A stretch of DNA of 64,000 bases from Abelmoschus esculentus (lineage: Eukaryota > Streptophyta > Magnoliopsida > Malvales > Malvaceae), in NCBI GenBank assembly GCA_035048815.1, contig JAUCBN010000013.1:5592501-5656500 (forward strand), read 5' to 3'. The translations under genes were made by a program, and so were the position numbers. Positions 9,196 through 19,923 of this stretch are shown in pieces (the first letter of the stretch is position 1; every line of letters begins with the position of its first letter). The notes beneath the pieces were generated by a model. The model was not told the DNA's origin. It ran no database searches and saw only the letters and a list, made by a program, of their open reading frames with translations.

Positions 9196-10794
9196 TTAAA
9201 GAAAATTTCGTCCTCGAAATTTACCTGTCAGCAAGAGATGAGGGTACTGAGCTCTCATGTCCTTCTCCGGCTCCCACGTGGCCTCTTCGATCCCATGGTT
9301 CCTCCACAACACTTTTACCAAAGGTATACTCTTATTCCTGAGCTCCATGACTCCTCTATCCACGATTTCGATGGGTCTGTCCTCGTAAGTCAAATCCATA
9401 TTAACTTCGATTTACTCAAGCTGAACCACATGTGAGGGATCGGAACGGTAACGTCTCAACATAAACACGTGGAACACATCGTGTATATGTGCCAACTCCG
9501 GAGGCAAAGCTAGTTGATAAGCTACCGGTCCAATCCTCTGAAGCACCTCATATGGCCCGATATACCTTGGGCTCAACTTTCCTTTCCGACCAAACCGGAT
9601 GATACCCTTCCATGGAGATACCTTGAGAAACACTTTCTCACCAAGCTCATACTCGATGTGCTTACGCTTCTTATCCGCATAAGTCTTCTATCTGTCAAAA
9701 GCCGCCTGTAACCTCTCCTTGATGATCTGGACCTTCTCTTCTGTTTCCTTAACGAGTTCCGAACCCACTATCTTCCTCTCACTGAGCTCTGTCCAACACA
9801 AAGGTGTCCTACACCTGCGCCCGTACAAGGCCCAGATCATCCCAACTACGAGCAAAGTCTACCGCACAACACCGAAGCATATCCTCCAAGATCTGGATAA
9901 CTCTCTCAGACTGTCCGTCGGTCTGAGGATGAAAAGTTGTACTGAAGTGCAACTTGGTGTCTAAAGCCTCGTGGATAGACCTCCATAACCTCGCTGTGAA
10001 CCTCGAATCCCTATCCGATATGATCGATGAAGGTACACCATGCAACCTCACGATCTCTTTAATGTATAACTGAGCCAACTTTTCCAAGCTGAAGTCCATC
10101 CTTACGGATAAGAAGTGACCTAACTTTGTCAACCTGTCAACTATTACCCATATAGCATCGTGCTTCCTCAACGTCATCGGTAACCCGATAACAAATCCAT
10201 AGTCACACGATCCCACTTCCACTGTGGAATCTGGATAGGCTGAAGCAAACCTGAAGGAACCTGATGTTCCACTTTCACCTGCTGACATGCCAAACACCTT
10301 GTCACAAACTCTGACACATCTCTCTTCATGCACGGCCACCAAAAGAAAAGACCAAGATCCTGATACATCTTGTTGCTACCCGGATGAACAGAAAATGGAC
10401 TACGGTGAGCTTCCCTCAAGATACGATCTCTCAGATCCTCCAAGGCGGGAACACACAACCGACCCTGAAAGTACAAGAACCCACCATCTCGTACCTCAAA
10501 GTCTGACGACTCACCCCTCTAAACAGCCTCTAACTGTGCTACCAACTCCTCGTCTAACACCTGTGCCCTCTTTATCTCCTGAACAAGCATGGGCTCCACA
10601 CGCAACTCAGCTAAAAGACCTCAATCATCGGTCATCCTCAACCGAGCAAACAAAGCTCTCAAGTCTGACATGGACTTCCTACTCAAAGCATCAACGACCA
10701 CATTCGCCTTGCCCGGATGATACTCTATGACACAGTCATAGTCCTTTAACAACTCTATCCATCGGCGCTGTCTCAGATTCAACTCTTGGATCTG
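9196..10794 (-). pseudogene. Tekay pol 3' part: RNase H tail, integrase, chromodomain
   Basis: Reading leftward, the RNase H end appears as ELNLRQRRWIELLKDYD and GKANVVVDALSRKS. The integrase zinc finger follows (LREAHRSPFSVHPGSNKM, RCLACQQVKVEHQ). The core has SIISDRDSRFTARLW and TDGQSERVIQILEDM, so the second Asp and the Glu remain. One frameshift lies near 10190-10205 and another near 9830. The block between the core end and the GRRCRTPLCWTEL region is shortened by at least 60 bp. The C-terminus has SPRYIGPYEVLQRIGPVAYQ, then a chromodomain with VKVLWRNHGIEEATWEPE, the usual chromovirus tail, which in relatives directs integration to heterochromatin. Stop TAA at 9198-9196. Confidence 0.88.
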
Positions 10795-12693
10795 CTATTT
10801 TAACTCTCTCATCTTTGTCGGTGCCATACGGTAAGGTGCTATGGACACCGATGCCATACCAGGTAACACCTCTATTAGGAACTCCAACTCACGATCGGGA
10901 GGCAAACCAGGTAACTCCTCTGGGAAAACGTCGGGATACTCGCAGACTGTCCTTAAGTTCTCTAAAGCTGGGCTGCCAACACTCACATCCACCACGTGAG
11001 CTAAGAAAGCCTCACAACCTTGCTGGATCAACCTCTGAGCTGTCAACGCCGACACCATATTCGGTAAACACGGGTTTCTTTTACCTCTCACAATAAGCTT
11101 AGAACTATCTACCACTCTGAGCTTCAAACTCTTGGATCTGCACCCCAAACTAGCATCGTGTTCAAACAACCAATCCATCCCTAGGATTGCATCGAACTCC
11201 TGAAACGCCAAGATCACAAGATCGGTCGGGAAGATAGATCCTTGCACCTCGATCGGACACCTCCGATACACTTTATCCACCAACACATCCAACCCCAAAG
11301 GGCTTGTCATACGGACCCCTATCTCAAGATCCTCCGCTGGTAACCCCCACTGCTGTGATAACCCACTACGGATATACGAGTGTGTAGACCCCGAGTCTAC
11401 AAGAGCAAATATAAGTACAGAAAACAAACTGAACGTACCTGAGATCACATCGGTAGCAGCACAGTCCTCCTGTGCCCTCACAGCATACTGTCTCGCAGGT
11501 GCTCTAGCGGTGGACTGAAAGGTGCCTCCTGATGCATGGCTAGCTCCACCACGCGAAAACCCACGGCCCCTCTGAGCCTGAAACACAGTCCTCTGAGCCT
11601 GACCGGGAGGGAACGTCACAACCTCAGAACAATCTCTAACAAGGTGATCCGGGGACCCACACTGAAAACAAGCTCTGGCATTGCCCCAACACTCTCCTCG
11701 ATGGCTCCGACCACAACGCTTGCAAGCCTGAACACTAACACTGACACTCCTCTGTAAACTCTCTGGACCCCCAGCAGAAGAAGGCACAGACTGCCTCCTA
11801 CGTCCCGCAGACTCTGACCTCTGATCTGACCTCGAACTCTAATTCGATGCTCCTTTGTTCTGGTTCCAACGGTTCTTACTCCTACCCGAGTGGGATTGAG
11901 AGTTACACGCACGACTCTGACTGGCTCCAACAGAGACTCCCTGGCCAACAGACGTCCCATAGGTCAAACCCTGAACCTGCTCCAACGATTTAGCACTGGC
12001 CGCTAACTCAGAAAACACTGTAGGTGGTCTAGCAGTAAGATAAGTCTGGATCTCCTTCCTCAGACCTCTCAAGAACCTCTTGTATCTCATCTTCTCGGTA
12101 GCAACAAGCTCCGGGGCATAACGGCTCAACTGAAGGAACTCCTGCTCATAAGCGAAAACCGAACGATTTCCCTGAACCAGATGGGTAAACTGCTCTCTCA
12201 GGGTGTCTATGTGAGTCTCACCCACATACTTGCTCTCGAACTCCTCAAGAAAGTCCTCCCACTTGGGACGATGAGAATACCAACCCTAATCAACAGTCTC
12301 CCACCACTCTCTTGCGTTGCCCCTAAGAAGAGACAACACACACGATAGCTTATCCTCTGACCTTAGTCGCATCTGTCTCATGATCCACCTTGTGTCGTGC
12401 AACCACTGATCCGCCTGTACGGGATTATCCTATCCCGTACTAAAGAATTCAACCGCACCCTGCCTCCGCACCCTCTCAAACGGTGCCTCTCGAGGTGTAG
12501 AAGACGGCCTCGGTATAGCTCTCACTATCCTGCGTAGCGTACGATTCAACTGAGCAAAGTAGTTGGCTCCTTGACCAACTGCATCATCCGATGACACCTC
12601 CTCATCGGGTTCATACTCATAGTCGGAGTCTCCTCCTCGAGAACCTCGACTCTCCTCCTGATCTCTCACGCGCCTAGGCATGCTGCACAACAA
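10795..12693 (-). pseudogene. Tekay gag-protease, with start of RT
   Basis: One continuous frame interrupted by stops at 12430, 12286, 11839 and 10795. The likely start is the MPRRVRDQ methionine at about 12681. Gag shows WWETV and the LREQFTHLVQGNRSVFAYEQEF region, then a zinc knuckle CFQCGSPDHLVRDC preceded by a CKRCGRSHRGEC motif. Protease has ALVDSGSTHSYI with the catalytic Asp intact and the later ILGMDWLFEHDA. Before the stop at 10797 it reaches APYRMAPTKMRELK, the first residues of RT. At that point RT jumps directly to the RNase H end, so the palm with its catalytic aspartates is missing. Confidence 0.9.
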
Positions 12694-12826
12694 CCATAAA
12701 CGGGATTACACCATCGAAATTTTAGCTTTAAAAGAATTACTATATCGACTCGTGGGCAAGTACTAGTCTAACACCTATATGACACACTAGACTCCCCCGA
12801 GGACTCCTAGAACCGACTCAACCTGG

Positions 12827-12838
12827 GCTCTGATACCA
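12827..12838 (-). promoter_or_regulatory. Primer-binding site, initiator tRNA-Met type
   Basis: The minus strand reads TGGTATCAGAGC, five bases downstream of the 5' LTR end (12844), complementary to the 3' end of plant initiator tRNA-Met. Confidence 0.95.
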
Positions 12839-12843
12839 CTAAA

Positions 12844-15062
12844 TGTAACACCCAACCCGGAGGTCACAATGGGCCTCCGGCCCAAAACCCATATTTCAAA
12901 ATTTCTTTTAAAAGTCCGATAAATAAAATCACGTAAAGTCCAAAACCAATTTCATAGTCCAATTAAATAAAAACAAGCCCAAAAAAAAATTCAAAGTAAA
13001 TCGGAGCTCCAAAATATATTACAGACCATTTTAAAAACATTCGACCCAAATAAAATAACAGAGTTACAATACATATAGGGTTCAACATAGTACTAAGCCC
13101 ACTACATCTAATAATTGTACTCTGACAACACGGTCGATGCTAAAAATCCAAACCTTGATGGTGCTCCACGAGTCCCGCTCCACCTAACCTACGTACGAAA
13201 ACAGATTTCGAACGCTGAGCCACACAAGCTCAGTGGATACGCCAAACTCGGCCAACATCATGCATACCAAAGCAGTAAAGCATGGCATATAAATCACATG
13301 CATGGCATGAAGGTCTAGCATGCTTGCCTACACATGGCATAAATGAATGTATACTATCGCACACAGCATATACAAGCATATAAGTCAACGCACAAGAGCG
13401 AGGCCCGCGTCCACACAGCATCGGGATCCTACACTCAGGATTGAGGCCGCCCTCAAATCCTATGCCCGGAATGTTACATCGGACATCTTCGAACGAGGCC
13501 GCCCAACATTCAGAAAAAGGGTGGAAGCCGCCCAACCAACCCTATGCTCAGAATGTTACATCGAACATCGTCGAGTGAGGTCGCCCAATACTCGGAATAA
13601 AAGTCTTCAATCATCACCTGGCATGTTATATCGGATAGCTTTCAACGTGTTGCAACACTTATGGATATCCGAATTTCCAACACAAAGGACTCAAACCACA
13701 CAAACGATCCACCTAGGACCTATCAAAACAAGACATATTAATTCTTATTATACTTAAGTCTTTCGGGGTTATGATTATCAATCTTAGTTTGACACTTCAT
13801 TTCATAGCTTTTAGATTAGAGTAATTATTTATTAAGATCACCGAGCCCAAAACTCTATTCAAACTTAACCAAATTACACAGGGGTATCGATACTAGTATC
13901 GATACCACCTACCCAAAGTCAAAGTCAACAGAAGAAGGGAGGACTGTTTCGAAATATAGTTCGATACCAAAACGTTACTATGACCCTCGGTATCGAAGCA
14001 TGGTTCGATACCGTTGACCAACCTCAAAAGTCAACAGAAAAGGGGAGACTCGTATCAAAACATGGTTCGATACCAAAAATCTACTGGAGCCCTCGGTATC
14101 GAAGCATGGTTCGATACCCCTAGGCAACAAGCCAAAATTATACTCATGGGTATCGATACCGGTAGCCCGAGTATCGATACCCCCTATACTAGGGACGGTT
14201 CTACACTTAAAATTTCTAGATTTTCAACCCCAAACTTAATCTAGTCGATCCTAAAGTGTTCCTACTCAATTTTTATGATGTTTAGAGTGTTTTAACACCA
14301 ATTCCCAACCCTTAGTCACATTAAAACGGATTCCACCATTAACACATACCAAGCTCAAACCAAGCACACACATGCACCAAACCTATATGAATGCTTCTAC
14401 CATGATATGCAAAATAATTAGAAGAGTTAGGAGTACCAACCTCAAGCAAAAACAATAGCAAAACGAGCTCCCCTCCCTTCCTCAAGCTTTTCCCCCTCCA
14501 AAGCTAGTTGATGGCTCACAAGCCTCTTTCTCTACAAGAGAAGATGAAAAACGGGTTAAACTCATATCGGGGAAGATTTTAGGAGCTTAAAACACTAAAA
14601 GAACAGAGATTTAAGCTCTCCAAAAACCTATTCCCGAACTCAACCCAAAACCCCTCTTAAACCTCTATCCCCATCAAACCCACTCATCTTTATCTTGTTT
14701 TGTAGATCCACAACAGTCCTATAACATCTCCTCTACCATAAAAACGAGATTCCAAACATAGCTCTTAAAGATCTTACCTTTAACTAAGTCTTCTTGTAAC
14801 CAAGGGATATGAAGATGGGAAGAAAAAGGAAGAAGGAGATGATATCATCTTTGCAGGAGAAATAAAACCTCCTTCCACTCCCTTCATCCCATTTAGGCAT
14901 TTACAAAAATGCCCCCATCTTAAAACTCTTAAGGCCCAAACCACTCAAGCCCAACAAGCCTATGGCCCAACAATGCCCAAACCACACAAACCTGAGCCTA
15001 AACCCGAGGCCCAACACAACGGGTTAACCCGACATACTAAACCGAGAATTCGAGTCGTTACA
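12844..15062 (-). repeat. Tekay 5' LTR, 2219 bp
   Basis: On the minus strand it begins TGTAACGACTCGAATTC at 15062 and ends GGGTGTTACA at 12844, next to the PBS. It contains the cluster of TCGATACC palindromes at 13883-14178. The segment around 13405-13660 has repeated GCCGCCC/GAATGTTACATCG-type words arranged in a loose array (period about 80-100 bp). Confidence 0.92.
13883..14178. repeat. Cluster of GGTATCGA/TCGATACC palindromes
   Basis: At 13883-13906 there is a perfect 24-bp palindrome built from GGTATCGATACT and its complement. At 13988-14013 and 14095-14118, arms GGTATCGAA/TTCGATACC flank GCATGG. At 14149-14160, GGTATCGATACC is followed by GTATCGATACC at 14171-14181. Single half-sites lie between. 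All are inside the Tekay 5' LTR. Confidence 0.93.
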
Positions 15063-16345
15063 TTACACCAATCAAAAAAATTAAAAAAACCAAGAGCGGA
15101 TCCTTTTTTGTCCAACTTAGCAACCGAGAAAACCCTTTTCTTTGTCGGCTCACCACTGAAGACCAAAAGGCCTCTGTGTTTGTTATTGATGATCGAAAAG
15201 GAGCAAAGGTTGTCGACTCTCTTAGAAAGGTAAGGATCGAACCCTTAACCTATTTTTTGGCGATTCGATGCATGCAAAAGAAAGTAGATCGGAAATTTTT
15301 CGAATACCTTGAGGTATTTTTTTGTATTGATTTCTGAGTTTCCGAATGCCTTTACAACTTAGGGTTCTGTTATTTTTATAGCCCCTCTTTGATTACATGG
15401 ATTAGAGAAAAATAAAGCATGCTTATCCCTAATCTATCGTCTTTGATTTATACGGTTTGGCTTGATTCAAATTGACCTCTGATGTTTTTTCGTATTTCTG
15501 TCGATTTGTAATGGATGTATAAGTTCTGAAGAACAGTACGACGCTAACATTACTTTTATTTTTCTTTGGTGCATATACGACTGGATTAGAGGGGACCATC
15601 AGACGTGGCTGTCAAAGAAAAAAAGGACCACTAATGCTGACGACGTGGCAACCGAAGAAGGCGAAGGAACCACGAGACATTCGAACAGCCGCGCGCATGA
15701 AGGAGGCGAAGCGCCAGCACGTGGGCGCGTTAGAGAAACTGAAAAGTTATTCTTCCTTCATCGTGACCGTTAGATCAAATTTGATTTAACGGTCCTGTTG
15801 TAGCTGCGCAAGGGAACAAGATAGGTTAGGGTTTCATGGTTATAACCGGGCTTGGGTTTTAGTTAATTTTAAGGTTGAGATGATGTATTATATTGGATTT
15901 TAAATTGTGATGGACTGTTATTATTATTAATTGTTAAACATATGGGCTTACAAAGATGCATGTATGACAGACTGAATCCAACAGCCCCAGACTCCTACAT
16001 TTCAACAGCCCGAGACTCCTACTCAGATGGAAAGGAAGGTAAGGGGAACTAGGGAGAGGTCTTTCCACTTCAATTATAATGATGGACCTCTAAATAATAA
16101 AAAAATAAATTAAAATTAAGACACACTTCGTAATTAATAGATTAATATTAAATTATAATCACTCATAGTTAAAACGGTCATTAAGATAATTTACCCTTTA
16201 GTTTATTTAGTATATATATACCATGAAATAAATGTTCTTTTCAACAGGATCACTACCGTTGTGTGCTGACATATAATCCATGAAAGCTCCCAGACATTAA
16301 TTCTTAGAACTTCGTGTAAAATGCTTTGAATCGAGCATCGGTTAG
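15063..16345. other. Host-like spacer with possible gene fragment and G-box-rich block
   Basis: Right after the Tekay LTR, 15065-15240 is open in more than one frame. Plus frame 2 reads SFFVQLSNRENPFLCRL and ends at a consensus-like donor GTAAGG (15231), so this may be an exon remnant; I do not recognise the protein. At 15600-15730 the base composition turns GC-rich and has several ACGT-core words (GACGTGGC, GACGTGGCAAC, CAGCACGTGGGC), as in G-box/ABRE-type promoters. An imperfect inverted repeat, CCGTTAGATCAAATTTGATTTAACGG-like, lies at about 15770-15795 (arms of about 12 bp). The rest is AT-rich and unremarkable. Confidence 0.4.
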
Positions 16346-16350
16346 GTATC

Positions 16351-16611
16351 TATTAAGTGTAATATAGGTTGTGTGAGTGTGTGATGATGTGTATAACTTG
16401 TATAATGTGCTGCATCATTCACCCTTTGGTGTTGGTTAGTTAGAAGACCAATATATTTATACAAAATAATGATCTGAAAAAGTGAGTATAACGGCACTAA
16501 CAAATCCTAACCGTCACTATAACTAATCAGCACCAAAGGGTGAATGGTGCAACACATTATACAAACTGTACTCATCACTACACACTCACACAACCTATAT
16601 TACACTTAATA
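16351..16611. mobile_element. Foldback MITE, 261 bp
   Basis: Arms 16351-16442 and 16520-16611 are 92 bp each and complementary with only about ten mismatches; the loop is 77 bp. The ends read TATTAAGTGTAATATAGG. The flanks carry a direct repeat GTATC at 16346-16350 and 16612-16616. If the terminal C/G pair is counted in the arms, the duplication is TAT (3 bp) instead. No ORF inside. The superfamily is therefore uncertain (a 3-bp TSD would suit a PIF/CACTA-like origin). Confidence 0.88.
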
Positions 16612-16616
16612 GTATC

Positions 16617-17160
16617 TGAGAAAAAAACAAAGTATTAGGTGAGATAAAACAGTTAGACAGACAGATTTTTTAAAGTACAGGAGTTGTATATATATTTAGA
16701 CATTTAAATTTAATTTAATATTTATTTTTTTAATCTTTTAAGGTTTAATTTAATACATATTTTTAAATTAAATGTCTGAAATTTTATTTTATTGGTTCAA
16801 ATAGAGATGTGCTAAGGCAGAGGCCACCCACCGGCCCACCTGTATTCCATTGTAAGGTTGCATGGCGAGAGAGACTTAAATCGTGCATGTGTAAACTGGG
16901 GCGGTGGTAGATGTGGACTTGTCAGGTGGAACCAACTCTCTTATTCTCTTCTCTAAGTAAGATTTAACAAGAATTTAAATGCTTTTATTTTCTGCTATTG
17001 TTCATGCTTTGAAAGATTTGTCAAAGAAAGTCAAGGAAAACTCAGAATTCCAATACAAATATGCCTTGGAACCAGAAGCTTTGAAAATTCATAGCCATTA
17101 GCCATTTGGTCAATCAAAGATCAGACTTTATGATGAAACCATTAACAGGCTTTCCCTCTA
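16617..17160. other. Spacer upstream of the F-box gene
   Basis: AT-rich sequence with a small inverted pair AGACATTTAAATTTAA / TTAAATTAAATGTCT around 16698-16777. No coding region. It probably includes the F-box gene promoter, but no TATA box stands out. Confidence 0.4.
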
Positions 17161-18222
17161 AAACCAGTTGGTGTCGGTTTTCCCACCATTCCCCAATCGC
17201 TGTTCTTCCTTAAAACGCACACAAAAATGTGCTTTCAGCCTTCAGTCATTGTCAAATATTTACCTTTCACTTTCACTTCAAAAAGACATTAATACAGGGC
17301 ATGAAATCGATGACTTTATTATTCCAAACCTGTCATTAACAAACCCATTTTCGCACTAAAAGCTAACCCTCCACGCCTCCTTCAGTCATTTCTTCTGTCA
17401 CTCAAGACTGTATATTTTTATGTAATGTAGAGATCATATGCTTATATCCCTTCTATCCTCTGTTTTTAACCACATATGTTGTATGTGTTATATTTCTTCT
17501 TTGCCCTGTTTTGTTAGTCCTTGTTTCTACTATTGGTTTCTCTTTATTCTTCTGTGAGGGGTTGCAGTTGATGTCCTTGGTTAGGTGGGTAGATAGACTT
17601 GTTTTTTGTTGTTTTCTTTACTTTTTTCCCGGTGTTTCAGGCTGATGTACTGAGATTCTTTCGAACGATCCAAATTGCAACAAAAGTGAAGGTAACCCAT
17701 CTTAGGTTTTTCTTATTTCTTTTGATTTTTATGTTTCTGAATACGTATTTGTTTGTCATGTTCAGGCTGTTTCCCAGTACGAAAGTGAAAGGTCATTTCT
17801 GAGTTGTTTCTTTTAGATCTTAAGTCCATTTTTTCGGTTTATTTTACTCTGTTTTTTTACTAACCAGTTAAGAATATCAGTTTTAAGTTTTAACTCCTTC
17901 AGACAAGGTGTTACTGTACTTTGTTTGATTGCTCCTCTCTTTCACATGTGACATGAATTTTTGCATCAAGTTCACTTGTGTTTTTTTTTCCTCTGTAATT
18001 TTTGGAATTGGATCTATAAATTGGTTTCATTGTTGTCTTCTATTATACAATAATCACCTCTTTCCTTGCGTGGTGAGTGCAGTTTTCTACTTTCAGTTAC
18101 ACTTATTTCTTCTTTGTGTTGGGGTTCTTCCTTCAAATGAGGGTATCTTAAGCATATCCAATCTTTAAACACCTTGCTTACCGTGTTTCCCTTTTGACAC
18201 CCTTTTCCTGAATGAAGAACAG
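17161..18222 (+). other. FBW2: Probable 5' UTR and 5' introns of the F-box gene
   Basis: The sequence shifts to C/T-rich, UTR-like composition from about 17165. Candidate exon boundaries include an acceptor GTGTTTCAG at 17640 followed by a purine-containing stretch and donor AAG/GTAACC at 17692, another acceptor ATGTTCAG at about 17765, and a final acceptor-like GAACAG at 18222 immediately before the ATG. Long T-rich introns are typical of plant 5' UTRs. The exact exon structure cannot be decided from sequence. Confidence 0.45.
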
Positions 18223-19342
18223 ATGGAAGAGCAAGGCGAGTTTCGAAACTGGGATGAACTAATTCCTGATGCACTTGGGTTGATCTTCAACAACTTGTCC
18301 CTACAAGAGGTACTAACAGTCATTCCCAGTGTCTGCAAATCATGGAGAAAGGCTGTCTCAGGTCCCTATTGTTGGCAGGAGGTTGACATTGAAGAGTGGA
18401 GCAATCGATGTCAGCCCGGCCATATCGACCAGATGCTTCGAATGCTCATCACACGAAGCACAGGATCTCTCCGCAAGTTGTGTGTTTCAGGCCTCCACAA
18501 TGATTCCATTTTCTCCTTCATCACAGAGAAGTAAGTATGTGATAAGATTCCCAATGAGACTTGTTATGTTTCAAGGAACATAGGGGATTACACTTTCCTT
18601 TTCCAATAAGTGAGCATTGTTGAATGGACACTTTTAAGTGACACTAAATTTACCATTTTTTTTTTCTGTTTGTTCCTGGTTTTCTGCAAGTGCTGGTGCC
18701 CTTCAGGATTTGCGACTGCGAAGAAGCGAAATGAGTGATTCAATAGTTGAACGAACTGCTGGGAGGCTGTCCACAATCACTGTTTTGGATTTGAGCTATT
18801 GTAGCAAAATCAGTGCCCTTGCTTTAGAGGCCATTGGAAAGCATTGTAAACTGCTTGTCACCCTGTGCCGCAACATGCACCCACTGGATGCAGCAGGCAA
18901 GCTCTCACAGGACGATGAGGCAAATGCCATAGCTGCTTCCATGCCTAGGCTCAAGCACCTGGAGATGGCGTACCATCTTATCAGCACAGGGAGTGTTATG
19001 AACATCCTTTATGGCTGTCCCCAGCTTGAATTTTTGGACTTAAGAGGTTGCTGGAATGTTAAACTCGATAATCAGGTCATGAAGGAAATTTTTCCGAAAT
19101 TGAAGGTCTTGGGACCCTATGTCATGGACTACTATGAAATGGATGAATGGGATGATGATTGCTCCGACTACTCCGACAATTCCGATTATTTGTGTTGGGA
19201 TTTTGAAATGGACGACTACGATGATTACGACATCTACGACGAAATGTGGCATGAGAATGGGAGATTCGATGAACTCGAGCTAAGATTCTACGAAGGGAAC
19301 GGTGAAGATGCAGGATTGTTGGGATGGCCTCCATCTCCCTAG
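18223..19342 (+). CDS. FBW2: FBW2-like F-box protein (two coding exons)
   Basis: Coding exons 18223-18530 and 18691-19342 join to a 319-aa protein. The intron (18531-18690) starts GTAAGTATG and ends TTTTCTGCAAG, and the codon split across it keeps the frame. The N-terminus is an F-box: DELIPDALGLIFNNLSLQEV, then VCKSWRKAVSGPYCWQEVDI. Leucine-rich-repeat-like segments follow (LRKLCVSGLHNDSIFSFI, LDLSYCSKISALALEAIGKH, LEFLDLRGCWNVKLDN). The C-terminal 60 residues are very acidic and Tyr-rich (DEWDDDCSDYSDNSDYL and DDYDDYDIYDEM). Gene structure, length and motifs fit Arabidopsis FBW2, an SCF ubiquitin-ligase receptor known to promote AGO1 turnover. It is the only intact host gene here, with no lesion seen. 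Another member of the same F-box/LRR group is the main alternative. Confidence 0.88.
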
Positions 19343-19923
19343 GTTCTTTCATTTTCTTCCATTCCCAGTTCAATACATCATAAAATGCTTATCATGTAAT
19401 TTGAAATCCTGTGTTTCTTCTATCAAAATATTTCTTATGCTTCCATGTGAACTTAGTTGTATCTTTTTATTTTTTCTAATCATCTAAAACACCATGCGTT
19501 TGTATACAGTAACTCTGCTCATAAGATGAACCACTTGAGAGCAATGCCCGAGATTGGATGTTTGTGGCAACTAACGCCAGCCTGCCTCCCACTGCACAAG
19601 AAAATTGTTCTGAATTTCAAATGGGCCGTCCGGCTCGTCAATTTCATTTAGGCTTTTTGTGCGGTTCTCCTCTCGCTCTGTCCCCCCACCCTCCCGCTTA
19701 CAAAACGTTTGTGTTACCCATTATTGGAGTTATCGGTCGTAAACGATTTTTTTAACTAATCAGTATTTAAATTATTTTTAGATTTTTAACTATTTAAATC
19801 TGTTAATAAAAATATCTAGTGAATAGATTTCTTTTTAACTCAAAACAGGCGCAGTCTTACATACGAAATTGGTCCCAACATTAACATACCTTATTCCCCT
19901 AACAAACAGACAATTTTAGAGGA
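19343..19923. other. 3' UTR and downstream spacer of the F-box gene
   Basis: T-rich sequence after the TAG, likely 3' UTR to roughly 19500. No clear canonical AATAAA was found; ATAAAAT near 19380 is a possible signal. From 19660 a C-rich block (TCCCCCCACCCTCCCGC) is followed by AT-rich spacer. Confidence 0.4.

Larger units (their letters stand above)
9076..15062 (-). mobile_element. Ty3/Gypsy Tekay/Del chromovirus, internally deleted
   Basis: Minus-strand order from the right: 5' LTR (15062-12844), initiator-Met PBS, gag, protease, an RT remnant, RNase H tail, integrase, C-terminal chromodomain, polypurine tract, and only 108 bp of the 3' LTR (9183-9076) before the plus-strand Tat LTR begins. 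The 108 bp match the first 108 bp of the 5' LTR. The coding region has several nonsense codons, two frameshifts, an RT deletion and a smaller integrase deletion, so it is dead. The missing part of the 3' LTR should lie left of the Tat element, outside the window. Confidence 0.92.

Noticed and set aside
17599..18168. Phe/Leu-rich open frames upstream of the F-box gene
   Set aside because: T-rich plant intron sequence gives hydrophobic pseudo-proteins; splice signals explain the region better.
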